A DNA stretch of 10,302 nucleotides from assembly GCA_938008575.1 (NCBI GenBank), contig CALLKB010000035.1, positions 1 through 10,302 on the forward strand. Direction: 5' to 3'. This document shows positions 1-7,139 of this stretch, one piece after another. The notes beneath the pieces are model-generated. The model saw only the letters and a program-made list of their open reading frames with translations. It was not told where the DNA came from and searched no databases. Each line of letters opens with the position of its first letter. The stretch's first letter is position 1. The position numbers and the translations under genes are program-made. This stretch comes from an uncultured Cytophagaceae bacterium. GTDB taxonomy: Bacteria > Bacteroidota > Bacteroidia > Cytophagales > Spirosomataceae.

Positions 1-453
<453 letters not shown>

Positions 454-567
454 TTAATTTGTAGGTAATTGATTTGAAACTTTTTGTAAGCTTCAAAGGT
501 TAAATTTACGAATTAAACCATGAACTTAAAAATTGAAACGAATCACAGATCCTAATCCATTGAATTT

Positions 568-1536
568 ATGAAAAATATAGGGATTGCCTCGGTATTGATT
601 GCGATGATTGCACTATTAAATGCATGTTCGGTTTCACAAACAGCATTTGTTTCGGATGATCTTTATGATAGTTACCAAAGGCCTGCTGCGGTAGTAGCCA
701 AGCAAAAGAAAGCATCTTATTTGAATTTTGAGGATGATGCACAGATCATTCAGGAGGAGGAAGCAACGGTGATTCAAGAGGATGCGGATGTGAATTATTT
801 GAATTCGAGAGCGATATACCAACAAGGCTATAATTCGGGATTCAATCAAGGCTTATTTACGTCAAATCCATGGAATAATTGGTATTCCAATCCATACATC
901 AATTTTGGTATGGGATTCTCAAATCGCTGGTATTCACCTTTACAAGCTTGGCGTTTAAATGACCCTTTTTATTCGGGATTCTCGATGGGGACTAATTTCG
1001 GATATTATGGGGGAATGGGCTACGGCTTTAATTCCTTTGGGTTTTCGAGTCCATATGGGTATTATGACCCATTTTACGGGTATGTGGGCCCTGGTATGAT
1101 GTTTGGATATGGCCCTGCGTATAATTACTATCATGGTTTTGGCCAAAATTATTACGGTGGGAACAATTATCAACCGAATGTGGGAAATGCACAAGAACCT
1201 GCTCCTCGTTATATTCGTGGACCGCGGGATGGAGGTTCAAGCAACCGATATGGGGGAGAGAATTATTCCAATTCACCGCGAGGAGGAAATAATACATATA
1301 ATTCTCAAGGAACAAACCAACCTCGTGTGAATTCAAATGCGGGTTATAACAATTCACCCGTTCAAGCGGCACCGCGGAGAAATTCAAATGTTGAATACAG
1401 ACCGAGTGCACCGCAGCAAAATTATGGTCAAAATAGAACGGAATCTTACAGTTCTCCTTCATCGAATTACTCCGGTGGTGGATATAGCGGCGGGGGAGGT
1501 TCTTCCAATGGTGGTTCTTCACGTGGTCCAAGATAA
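568..1536 (+). CDS. Lipoprotein with aromatic/Gly-rich middle and Ser/Asn/Gly-rich disordered tail
   Basis: Hypothetical envelope lipoprotein of 322 residues; I do not recognise a characterised family. Residues 1-20 form a lipoprotein signal peptide: K at 2, a hydrophobic run, then lipobox LNAC with acceptor Cys20. The residues after Cys (SVSQT) lack the acidic run that marks surface export in Bacteroidota, so a periplasm-facing anchor is favoured (inference). Residues about 50-75 are acidic. About 84-200 are very rich in Gly, Tyr, Phe, Asn, Trp and Pro, with many GYG, YYG and FGF steps. From about 200 to the end the chain is Ser/Asn/Gly/Gln/Arg/Pro-rich, low complexity and probably disordered, closing in Gly/Ser runs. 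The leader is A/T-rich with no Shine-Dalgarno. The outer-membrane barrel gene follows after 5 bases, so the two are probably co-transcribed. Proteins of this composition near proS are, from memory, often given misleading names in databases; I assign no function. Confidence 0.85.
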   Translation: MKNIGIASVLIAMIALLNACSVSQTAFVSDDLYDSYQRPAAVVAKQKKASYLNFEDDAQIIQEEEATVIQEDADVNYLNSRAIYQQGYNSGFNQGLFTSNPWNNWYSNPYINFGMGFSNRWYSPLQAWRLNDPFYSGFSMGTNFGYYGGMGYGFNSFGFSSPYGYYDPFYGYVGPGMMFGYGPAYNYYHGFGQNYYGGNNYQPNVGNAQEPAPRYIRGPRDGGSSNRYGGENYSNSPRGGNNTYNSQGTNQPRVNSNAGYNNSPVQAAPRRNSNVEYRPSAPQQNYGQNRTESYSSPSSNYSGGGYSGGGGSSNGGSSRGPR

Positions 1537-1541
1537 TTTCT

Positions 1542-3080
1542 ATGAAGCATATACATAAAATCTTCACGCTTATTTTGATAAGCTACTTTGCTAACGCGCA
1601 AGTGTATACCTATCCGATGTTGGCCAAACAATTTTCAACTTCCTATGTGACGGGCTCAGCGCGGATGCAAGGAATGGGTGGAAGTCAAAGTGTTTTGGGG
1701 GCGGACCTAAGTTCAATTGCAGGTAATGCTGCCGGATTAGGATTCTATTCGCGTTCTGAAATCGGCTTAAATTTTGCCGTGAATGCAGCTTCCACGAGTG
1801 CTGATTATTTGAGCCAGTCGACAAACAATACGAATAATCTATTTCATATGCCCAATTTTGGTATTGTGATTTCAGGGGATTATTTGTCCAGCTCATCTTG
1901 GAGAGGTGCATTTGGCATTGGTTATTCGCGCCAAGTAGTTTTGACGCAGCCTTTGACGATCGAAGGAACGAATAACCGCAGTTCTTATTTAGATAATTTA
2001 ATTCAAAAAGCAGGGGATAAGGGTGCCACGGGTGCGACCTTGGATGATGAATATGATCCTTATTATAATACCGCAGATAGTCCTGAAGCGGCTGCTTATC
2101 AAGCCTATTTGATCAACCCCAATTCCACGACAGGTGGAGCACCTTTTGAACGCTATTTACCCCATTTACCCACAAAGCAATTTGGCTATGGGACGAATTC
2201 TGGCTCAGTTTCACAATGGGATATTAGTTATGGAGCTGCTTATCAGGATCGATTATACATTGGCTTAGGTGTACATTTTTCTAAATTGAACACGACCCAT
2301 TCACAACGCTGGGATGAGAGTTTTCCAGGTAATAATTATGTGGCAGGTTTCAGTATGGAAGAGCAATTGATTACAACGGGTTCAGGAATTTCTGCATCCC
2401 TCGGTGTTATCTATAAGTTGAAGCCTAATCTGCGCGTTGCCTTGAATGTACAATCGCCTACCTATTATGATCAAATGAATGAGCAACTGACAGGTTTAAT
2501 GACACCGCAGGTTTCAGCGATTCCTGTTTCAGGTGGGATTATTACGAAAGTAAAGCCCGTGAAATTAACTCCGAATGAATTTACTTACCAAATGGTAACG
2601 CCATTTCGTATTTCGGGAGGAATGGCCTATTTCTTTGGGAAAAGAGGCTTGATTAGTGCCGATTTAGAATTGTTGAACTATTCCGGCATGTCGGTTTCTT
2701 CCGCGGAGTTAGGACCTTATGCCAACCAACAGTTCAAAGACAAGTACAACAGTCAGATTTCCAAAAACTATCAATCGGTCGTGAACATGAAAGTGGGAGC
2801 AGAATTCCGGGTTTCGAGTGCTTGGACATTACGTGGCGGCGCTGCGCTTTACGGTAGTGGTTTTTCTAGTACCTATGATTCGATTGATCGAAATCAATTT
2901 CAGGTTTCGGGAGGTTTAGGTTACCGAAGTGCAGCATACTATGTGGATTTTGCTGTTGTCCAACGAACAGGTAAGGATGCTTTTACACCTTATGCATTAA
3001 AAAATGCGGCCGATTATGCATCAGCCGCATTGAAATTGACAAATACGCAATTCACCCTAGGGGGTGGAATATTCTTCTAA
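1542..3080 (+). CDS. FadL/OmpP1-like outer-membrane beta-barrel protein
   Basis: Predicted outer-membrane barrel of 512 residues. Residues 1-19 are a Sec signal peptide ending ANA, with cleavage expected before Gln20. Residues 38-73 carry the N-terminal signature of Bacteroidota FadL/OmpP1-like proteins: GSARMQGMGG, then SVLGADLSS, then NAAGLGFY. The usual NPAGL Pro is Ala here. The rest alternates short polar and hydrophobic stretches typical of beta strands, and the chain ends LGGGIFF with a terminal Phe, as expected for Bam-dependent insertion. FadL relatives move hydrophobic molecules across the outer membrane, but many Bacteroidota members have no known substrate and are often annotated hemin receptor without proof. 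The gene starts 5 bases after the lipoprotein stop, suggesting a joint role. Its stop codon interlocks with that of convergent aroK. Barrel class is fairly sure; transport role is inferred. Confidence 0.82.
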   Translation: MKHIHKIFTLILISYFANAQVYTYPMLAKQFSTSYVTGSARMQGMGGSQSVLGADLSSIAGNAAGLGFYSRSEIGLNFAVNAASTSADYLSQSTNNTNNLFHMPNFGIVISGDYLSSSSWRGAFGIGYSRQVVLTQPLTIEGTNNRSSYLDNLIQKAGDKGATGATLDDEYDPYYNTADSPEAAAYQAYLINPNSTTGGAPFERYLPHLPTKQFGYGTNSGSVSQWDISYGAAYQDRLYIGLGVHFSKLNTTHSQRWDESFPGNNYVAGFSMEEQLITTGSGISASLGVIYKLKPNLRVALNVQSPTYYDQMNEQLTGLMTPQVSAIPVSGGIITKVKPVKLTPNEFTYQMVTPFRISGGMAYFFGKRGLISADLELLNYSGMSVSSAELGPYANQQFKDKYNSQISKNYQSVVNMKVGAEFRVSSAWTLRGGAALYGSGFSSTYDSIDRNQFQVSGGLGYRSAAYYVDFAVVQRTGKDAFTPYALKNAADYASAALKLTNTQFTLGGGIFF

Positions 3081-3595
3081 ACGGGAAGGTATTGGTCTAA
3101 TAACCAAAGTAATTGGCTGACCGTAATTTCGCCATCCACTTGGATGTCGGCCTTTTGGTAATAAGATAAACGCTCCTCAAAAGTCTTTTTGATCGAGGCA
3201 ATCACTACTTCTTCGCTTTGGCTTTTATCTAGTAAAGGACGGTTATTTCCTTGTGCTTTGTATAAGCGTTTTGCCAAATCATTCACATCCACATTCAAGA
3301 AAATGCTGACACCGTTTTCTTTGATGAAATCCATGTTATCATTGAAGCATGGAATGCCACCACCTGTTGCAATCACCATCGACTGATTCGGTTGGAAGCT
3401 TCGCAATGTTTTCTTTTCTATTTCACGAAAATGTGCTTCTCCATAGTTTGAAAAAATCTCTGAAACGGTTTTTTGCTCACGCGTTTCAATCAATTTATCC
3501 ATATCTGTAAAGCTATACCCTAAATTTCTTGCTAATTCTTTCCCTAATGTACTCTTTCCTGATGAGGGCATTCCAACTAAATAGATATTCTTCAT
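3077..3595 (-). CDS. aroK: Shikimate kinase
   Basis: Phosphorylates shikimate to shikimate-3-phosphate with ATP, the fifth step to chorismate; cytoplasmic NMP-kinase fold. Its 172 residues match the usual length of about 170. Visible sites: P-loop GMPSSGKST at 8-16; D31 and D33 in FTDMDK, the latter equivalent to the shikimate-binding Asp; R57 in HFREIEKK; the GGG shikimate-binding turn at 78-80 (IATGGGIP); the lid Arg R119 in NNRPLL; and R142 in the FEERLSYY helix. All catalytic residues are present, so it should be active. It starts 8 bases after the BT_3928-type gene and is probably the last gene of that operon. No T-rich hairpin follows, and its TAG stop overlaps the TAA of the convergent barrel gene. 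Confidence 0.95.
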   Translation of the reverse strand: MKNIYLVGMPSSGKSTLGKELARNLGYSFTDMDKLIETREQKTVSEIFSNYGEAHFREIEKKTLRSFQPNQSMVIATGGGIPCFNDNMDFIKENGVSIFLNVDVNDLAKRLYKAQGNNRPLLDKSQSEEVVIASIKKTFEERLSYYQKADIQVDGEITVSQLLWLLDQYLPV

Positions 3596-3603
3596 TCTTG
3601 CAC

Positions 3604-4698
3604 TTATTGTTTTAAACGTTGTTGAATTTCATCCGCGTCTGGGAGGCGATAGGCCGACCATTTTCCTTTGACGGTTCCTTGGCTAATAAGCCAAAGTCCA
3701 GGACTTGAGCGGATGATGGTTTTTAATACTTTGGTGTCCGCCGATAAGGCCGGAAATGCTAATTGGTATTCATGACGCAAAGCATTCACATCCTCATCGG
3801 AAGATGCACTGACTAACCACATGGGAACCTTAATTGTTTTCGCTAATTGACTGATGCTTTCAAATGCGGCTAAACGAGTGTGGTTAACATTGGGTACGAT
3901 GACCAACAAATGATCCCCCTGGAATATTTTTTGCGTATAATCCGTCGTATCGCCGTCAATCCATAAACGGTAGTCGGTGATTAAAGGCCGTGCTTCTTTT
4001 TCGTTGATTGCCTGCATGGAAATGAACTCAGCCTTCGGATCTGTAGGCATCTCTGTTAATTCGACCTCTTTGCCATTGATTTTGTAGACATAACTGAATT
4101 TTAAATCCTCACGATTCTTCATATTCGAAGGAATATGTTGGCCTACGGCATAGGGCAATCCATCTTGAATTGGGAGGTAGAAATAGCAATAGATTCCCAG
4201 TCCAACACTAATTAGTGCGGATGCAATTACCCATTTTCCTGTTGGTCTACTTTGCTTGATTTTGTCTGTCAAGAATAAGCTCAAGGTCAAAACAAGTAAG
4301 AAAATGTCTTTTCCAAAAGATGTCCAAGGTGTCAATTTAATCGCCTCCCCGAAGCAGCCACAATCGGTAACTTTATTGAAATAGGCTGAATAAAACGTTA
4401 GAAAGCTAAAGAAAATGAGGATGCCTACGAAGAAGTAAAGTGTCCTTTTCGTTTTGTAGTTAAATGCCAATGCGATAGCTAAAACAATTTCAGCGCTACT
4501 TAATCCGATGGAAAATAGTAGGGCTTGCGGGATGAGTAATTTCCAGAAACCAGCCATCCAAGGAAAATCCACGGAGAAAACTTCGAAGTATTCTTCGAGT
4601 TTCAATTGTGTACCGATAGGATCGTTGAGTTTGATAAGTCCAGAGAATAAAAATATCCCGACCAATACAAACGTGGCTATGTTGCGGTATTGCTTCAT
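3604..4698 (-). CDS. BT_3928-type DoxX family membrane protein with C-terminal thioredoxin-like domain
   Basis: Inner-membrane protein of 364 residues. The N-terminal half has the DoxX/MauE-like four-helix layout: hydrophobic segments near 7-24 (ending FSGLIKLNDP), 52-79, 86-107 and 131-143, with a fifth near 156-175. DCGCFG at 112-117 and a following LTPWTSFGKD loop are hallmarks of the Bacteroidota BT_3928 family. After the fifth helix, LPYAVGQHIP around 181-190 leads into a soluble domain whose last 90 residues (VSASSDEDVNAL, FPALSADTKVLK, RSSPGLWLISQGTVKGKW) resemble a thioredoxin-fold protein without the CxxC pair. The only obvious redox-capable pair is thus C113/C115 in the membrane half. 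Its biochemical role is unknown; membrane thiol chemistry is a guess from MauE/DoxX kin. It lies 5 bases after the DUF1599 gene, a neighbourhood I recall as recurrent in Bacteroidota. Confidence 0.85.
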   Translation of the reverse strand: MKQYRNIATFVLVGIFLFSGLIKLNDPIGTQLKLEEYFEVFSVDFPWMAGFWKLLIPQALLFSIGLSSAEIVLAIALAFNYKTKRTLYFFVGILIFFSFLTFYSAYFNKVTDCGCFGEAIKLTPWTSFGKDIFLLVLTLSLFLTDKIKQSRPTGKWVIASALISVGLGIYCYFYLPIQDGLPYAVGQHIPSNMKNREDLKFSYVYKINGKEVELTEMPTDPKAEFISMQAINEKEARPLITDYRLWIDGDTTDYTQKIFQGDHLLVIVPNVNHTRLAAFESISQLAKTIKVPMWLVSASSDEDVNALRHEYQLAFPALSADTKVLKTIIRSSPGLWLISQGTVKGKWSAYRLPDADEIQQRLKQ

Positions 4699-4703
4699 CC
4701 GAT

Positions 4704-5288
4704 TTATTGCTGTTGAGCCATTTGCATTTGCTTTTCTTCTTTGAATTTAATCAAACAGAAGACAGCATAATTGAGCATATCTTGGTAGTTGGCCTCCACA
4801 CCCTCCGAAACCAATGTTACTCCTTGGTTATTTTCGATTTGTTTGGTGCGGAAAATTTTCATGAGGATGAGATCCGTCATGCTGCTGATGCGCATATCAC
4901 GCCAAGCTTCACCGTAATCGTGGTTTTTGTTGCGCAATAATTCAAGTGTCGTTTCAACTTGTTGGTCGTAAAAAGCACTTAATTCTTCGGGAGTAAACTC
5001 CATTTGATCGGATGATTCAAGTGATTTTTGAATCAAGGCGATGATGCAATAATTAATGATTCCGATGAATTCACCTTCGATACCATCTTCGATGCGTTGC
5101 GCTCCTTTGTCTTGAATACTGCGGATGCGTTGGGCTTTAATGAAGATTTGGTCAGTCAAACTAGGCAATCGTAAAATTCTCCAAGAGGTACCGTAATCTT
5201 TGTTTTTTTTATCAAACAAGGCTTTGCAGTATGAAATTACTTGGCGATATTCGATTTCAGTTTGTGAAGGCGCGGAGTCCTTGATCAT
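4704..5288 (-). CDS. DUF1599 protein with two tandem copies of the domain
   Basis: A 194-residue soluble, largely helical protein of the DUF1599 family (PF07659, nucleotide modification associated domain 1 by my recollection). It is built from an internal duplication. Copy 1 spans about 14-87 and copy 2 about 107-181, offset by 93-94 residues. Shared features are KNxDYGxxWRxxR (28-40 and 121-133), S-x-TD followed by a Lys and an Arg (K51/R54; K144/R147), EGxE (E71; E165 regions) and a closing NY (79-80; 173-174). The even pattern of polar residues suggests a ligand- or nucleotide-binding helical pair, but no reaction is established. It is first of a probable operon with the BT_3928-type and aroK genes and divergent from folP. 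A perfect TAnnTTTG element lies 27 bases upstream of its ATG. Family is sure; function is not known. Confidence 0.88.
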   Translation of the reverse strand: MIKDSAPSQTEIEYRQVISYCKALFDKKNKDYGTSWRILRLPSLTDQIFIKAQRIRSIQDKGAQRIEDGIEGEFIGIINYCIIALIQKSLESSDQMEFTPEELSAFYDQQVETTLELLRNKNHDYGEAWRDMRISSMTDLILMKIFRTKQIENNQGVTLVSEGVEANYQDMLNYAVFCLIKFKEEKQMQMAQQQ

Positions 5289-5315
5289 ACGGGTCAGTAT
5301 TTTAATTATAGCCTA

Positions 5316-5323
5316 CAAAAATA
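5316..5323 (-). promoter_or_regulatory. Candidate Bacteroidota -7 promoter element for the DUF1599-BT_3928-aroK operon
   Basis: Read on the minus strand this octamer is TATTTTTG, an exact match to the Bacteroidota primary-sigma -7 consensus TAnnTTTG. It ends 27 bases upstream of the DUF1599 ATG, which would give a leader of roughly 20 bases. It lies inside the 61-base divergent gap with folP. I could not find a clear TTG-type -33 element 19-21 bases further upstream, so this rests on the -7 box, its position and its strand. Confidence 0.42.
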
Positions 5324-5349
5324 TTTAAATTATCCTAAATTTCGTTGAT

Positions 5350-6219
5350 TTGAACGCTCTTTTTCCATCAATTCAAACAATTCGCGTACAGGGTCGAATC
5401 TTAAGCCTCGATAAGCCACTTATCATGGGAATTTTGAATACAACACCTGATTCTTTTTATGCGGGTAGTCGGGCTTTGGATGCTTCTGTTTGCTTGGAAA
5501 GAGTTGCGGGTATGGTCGCATTGGGAGCCGAAATTATCGATATTGGTGGGCATTCTACACGTCCCGGAGCTGCCCCCGTTTCTGTAGAAGAAGAAATTGA
5601 ACGCGTTGTCCCTGTGATCACATTGTTGCGTCAGCATTTTCCCTCGCTTGTGATTTCAATTGATACTTATCGTTTATCGGTGGCTCAGGCAGCGATAGCT
5701 GCGGGGGCTGATATATTCAATGACATTGGTGCGGGCCAAATGGATGCAGGAATCTTTGAATGGGTCGCCCAAAACCAAGTTCCTTACATTTTGTCGCATA
5801 GTCGGGGTACCTTTGATCAGGTTCACGAAATACCTAATTACCAAGATGTCGTTTCGGATGTTTGGTCTGATTTGGCTCAAAAACTACAGCAATTACGCGC
5901 TTTGGGCGCGAAAGATGTTATCGTTGATCCCGGTTTGGGCTTTTCGAAATCCATCGAGCATAATTATACTTTATTGGCTCATTTGTTAAGCTTCAAAACC
6001 TTAGGAGCTCCCATTTTAATTGGAGTTTCACGCAAGTCGATGATTTATAAAACATTGGGCATTACAGCCGCAGAATCCTTGAATGGGACTGCGGTGTTAC
6101 ATACGATTGCGCTCCAACAAGGAGCGAATATTTTACGCGTGCATGATGTGGCGGAGGCACGTGAGGTTATCACATTAGTAGCAAAATTACAAGCAAATGG
6201 ATTACCCGATTTGGTTTAA
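5350..6219 (+). CDS. folP: Dihydropteroate synthase (TTG start)
   Basis: Joins p-aminobenzoate to dihydropterin pyrophosphate to make dihydropteroate, the sulfonamide-target step of folate synthesis; cytoplasmic TIM barrel. Visible sites in 289 residues: GILNTTPDSF (27-36), DIGGHSTRPG (64-73), SIDTYR (103-108, Asp105 pterin pocket), FNDIGAG with N124, DPGLGFSK in the phosphate/pterin loop, GVSRKS, and the closing R-V-H pair. The loop usually written MHMRGTP reads SHSRGTF, keeping His and Arg but changing flanking residues. The start is TTG at 5350: an in-frame stop lies at 5326, no ATG or GTG lies between, and the next ATG at 5425 would remove the first strand. The aminotransferase gene overlaps its last 23 bases. 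It is divergent from the DUF1599 gene. Function is secure; the exact start is inferred. Confidence 0.95.
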   Translation: MNALFPSIQTIRVQGRILSLDKPLIMGILNTTPDSFYAGSRALDASVCLERVAGMVALGAEIIDIGGHSTRPGAAPVSVEEEIERVVPVITLLRQHFPSLVISIDTYRLSVAQAAIAAGADIFNDIGAGQMDAGIFEWVAQNQVPYILSHSRGTFDQVHEIPNYQDVVSDVWSDLAQKLQQLRALGAKDVIVDPGLGFSKSIEHNYTLLAHLLSFKTLGAPILIGVSRKSMIYKTLGITAAESLNGTAVLHTIALQQGANILRVHDVAEAREVITLVAKLQANGLPDLV

Positions 6220-7012
6220 TGGGGCTTGGAAGCCTGCGAATGAAGTACATGTTTCCGTCAAGGATATTGGTTTCTTGCGAGGCTATGGCATCTTTGATTT
6301 TTTTCGCATCATAGATGGGAATCCCGTTTTTTTAGCGGATCATTTGGCGCGGTTTGAACGATCAGCAGCCAAAATGGGTTTGAATTTGCCCTATTCAGCT
6401 GAGGCTTTATCTGCTTGTATTCATGAATTAGCCGCAATGTCAAAGGATGCTTGTTTAGGTGTCAAAATGGTGTTGACCGGTGGTGAAAGTATGAATGGCT
6501 ATGTTCCTGCAGAGCCAGCAAACCTATGGATTTTGCCAGGGCTATTTCAGTTTACCGATCCGGAAAAAGGCATGCGTTTATTGAGCAAGGAATTTGTTCG
6601 TGAAATGGCGGATATTAAGTCACTGAATTATGCGTTCGGAATCCGGCATATTCCTGAGATGAAGCAGGCTGGTGCGGATGATTTGCTTTATTTTACTTCC
6701 CAGCATGGAGTTTCGGAATCGACGCGAAGTAATTTGTTCTATGTTAAAAATGGGGTGATTTACACGCCAGATGCACATATTTTGGAAGGGATTACCCGGA
6801 TGAAGGTGTTGGAAATCGCACGGACACATTATCCAGTTTTCGTGCAGCGATGTGACTTGGAGGATTTTATGCAGGCCGACGAAGTATTTACGACAGGAAG
6901 TACGAAACGGGTGGTGCCTATCTTAGCGATTGATGGGCAAATGATTGGTTCGGGGGAGAGAGGGCCGGTGGCGAAGCGATTGTATGATGAATTAGTTAAG
7001 AGTGAAAAGTGA
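6197..7012 (+). CDS. Class IV PLP-dependent aminotransferase; candidate aminodeoxychorismate lyase
   Basis: Fold-type IV PLP enzyme of 271 residues, the family of branched-chain and D-amino acid aminotransferases and 4-amino-4-deoxychorismate lyase (PabC). Visible sites: RGYGIFDFFR (28-37), HLARF with phosphate-binding Arg R52, Schiff-base Lys K141 in DIKSLNY, E174 in GVSESTRSNLF, TP at 190-191, and LEGITR (196-201), whose GIT loop binds the cofactor phosphate. K141 in a KSLN setting is closer to D-amino acid transaminase/PabC types than to branched-chain IlvE, which has a longer N-terminus and is usually over 290 residues. Its ATG lies 23 bases inside folP in another frame, so translation is probably coupled. 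That context favours p-aminobenzoate formation for folate, but substrate cannot be read from sequence alone. Its final codons and stop lie in a heptamer repeat, and a terminator follows. Confidence 0.85.
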   Translation: MDYPIWFNGAWKPANEVHVSVKDIGFLRGYGIFDFFRIIDGNPVFLADHLARFERSAAKMGLNLPYSAEALSACIHELAAMSKDACLGVKMVLTGGESMNGYVPAEPANLWILPGLFQFTDPEKGMRLLSKEFVREMADIKSLNYAFGIRHIPEMKQAGADDLLYFTSQHGVSESTRSNLFYVKNGVIYTPDAHILEGITRMKVLEIARTHYPVFVQRCDLEDFMQADEVFTTGSTKRVVPILAIDGQMIGSGERGPVAKRLYDELVKSEK

Positions 7013-7021
7013 AGAGTGAAG
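6994..7021 (+). repeat. Left heptamer array, AGTgAAG type (4 units)
   Basis: Four consecutive 7-base units: AGTTAAG, AGTGAAA, AGTGAAG, AGTGAAG. The array begins inside the aminotransferase gene and encodes its last residues (KSEK) and TGA stop. It is the approximate reverse complement of the array at 7140-7195, so the two bracket the intergenic region as an imperfect inverted repeat. Confidence 0.7.
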
Positions 7022-7041
7022 AGATTTTGATGAGTATGTTG

Positions 7042-7066
7042 AGACGCGATACTTCGCGTCTTTTTT
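7042..7066 (+). terminator. Intrinsic terminator after the folP-aminotransferase operon
   Basis: Perfect 8-base stem AGACGCGA (7042-7049) with TCGCGTCT (7054-7061), a four-base loop TACT, and a run of six T at 7061-7066 followed by more A/T-rich sequence. This fits a Rho-independent terminator on the plus strand, 29 bases after the aminotransferase stop. Read on the minus strand the hairpin has no trailing T run, so it should not stop transcription out of mog. The GACGCGA/TCGCGTC core resembles hairpin repeats dispersed in some Bacteroidota and cyanobacterial genomes (recollection). Confidence 0.85.
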
Positions 7067-7139
7067 ATTTTATATGCCGTACTTCAGTCTGAGATTAGAT
7101 GCGTCTGTATCGGAAAAGATATGGGATTTAATACAGAAC

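Noticed and set aside
501..508. TAAATTTA as a -7 promoter box for the lipoprotein operon
   Set aside because: It misses the final G of TAnnTTTG, and TTG triplets upstream are at 14 and 24 bases, not 19-21.
520..555. An 11-codon upstream reading frame (MNLKIETNHRS) before the lipoprotein
   Set aside because: No ribosome-site evidence or regulatory codon pattern; such frames are expected by chance in a 153-base gap.
1028..1567. A 179-codon minus-strand open frame opposite the lipoprotein gene
   Set aside because: It is His/Asn/Tyr-rich only because it is the complement of Gly/Tyr/Asn-rich codons; no family features, and the plus frame has a signal peptide and a following partner gene.
3003..3031. 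Inverted repeat AATGCGGC / GCCGCATT near the end of the barrel gene, as a terminator
   Set aside because: There is a 13-base loop, no T run follows, and it encodes paired Ala codons; it is inside the gene, about 50 bases before the stop.
6197..7012. Branched-chain aminotransferase IlvE
   Set aside because: Shorter than usual IlvE, lysine in a KSLN context instead of the IlvE form, and folate context; not fully excluded.
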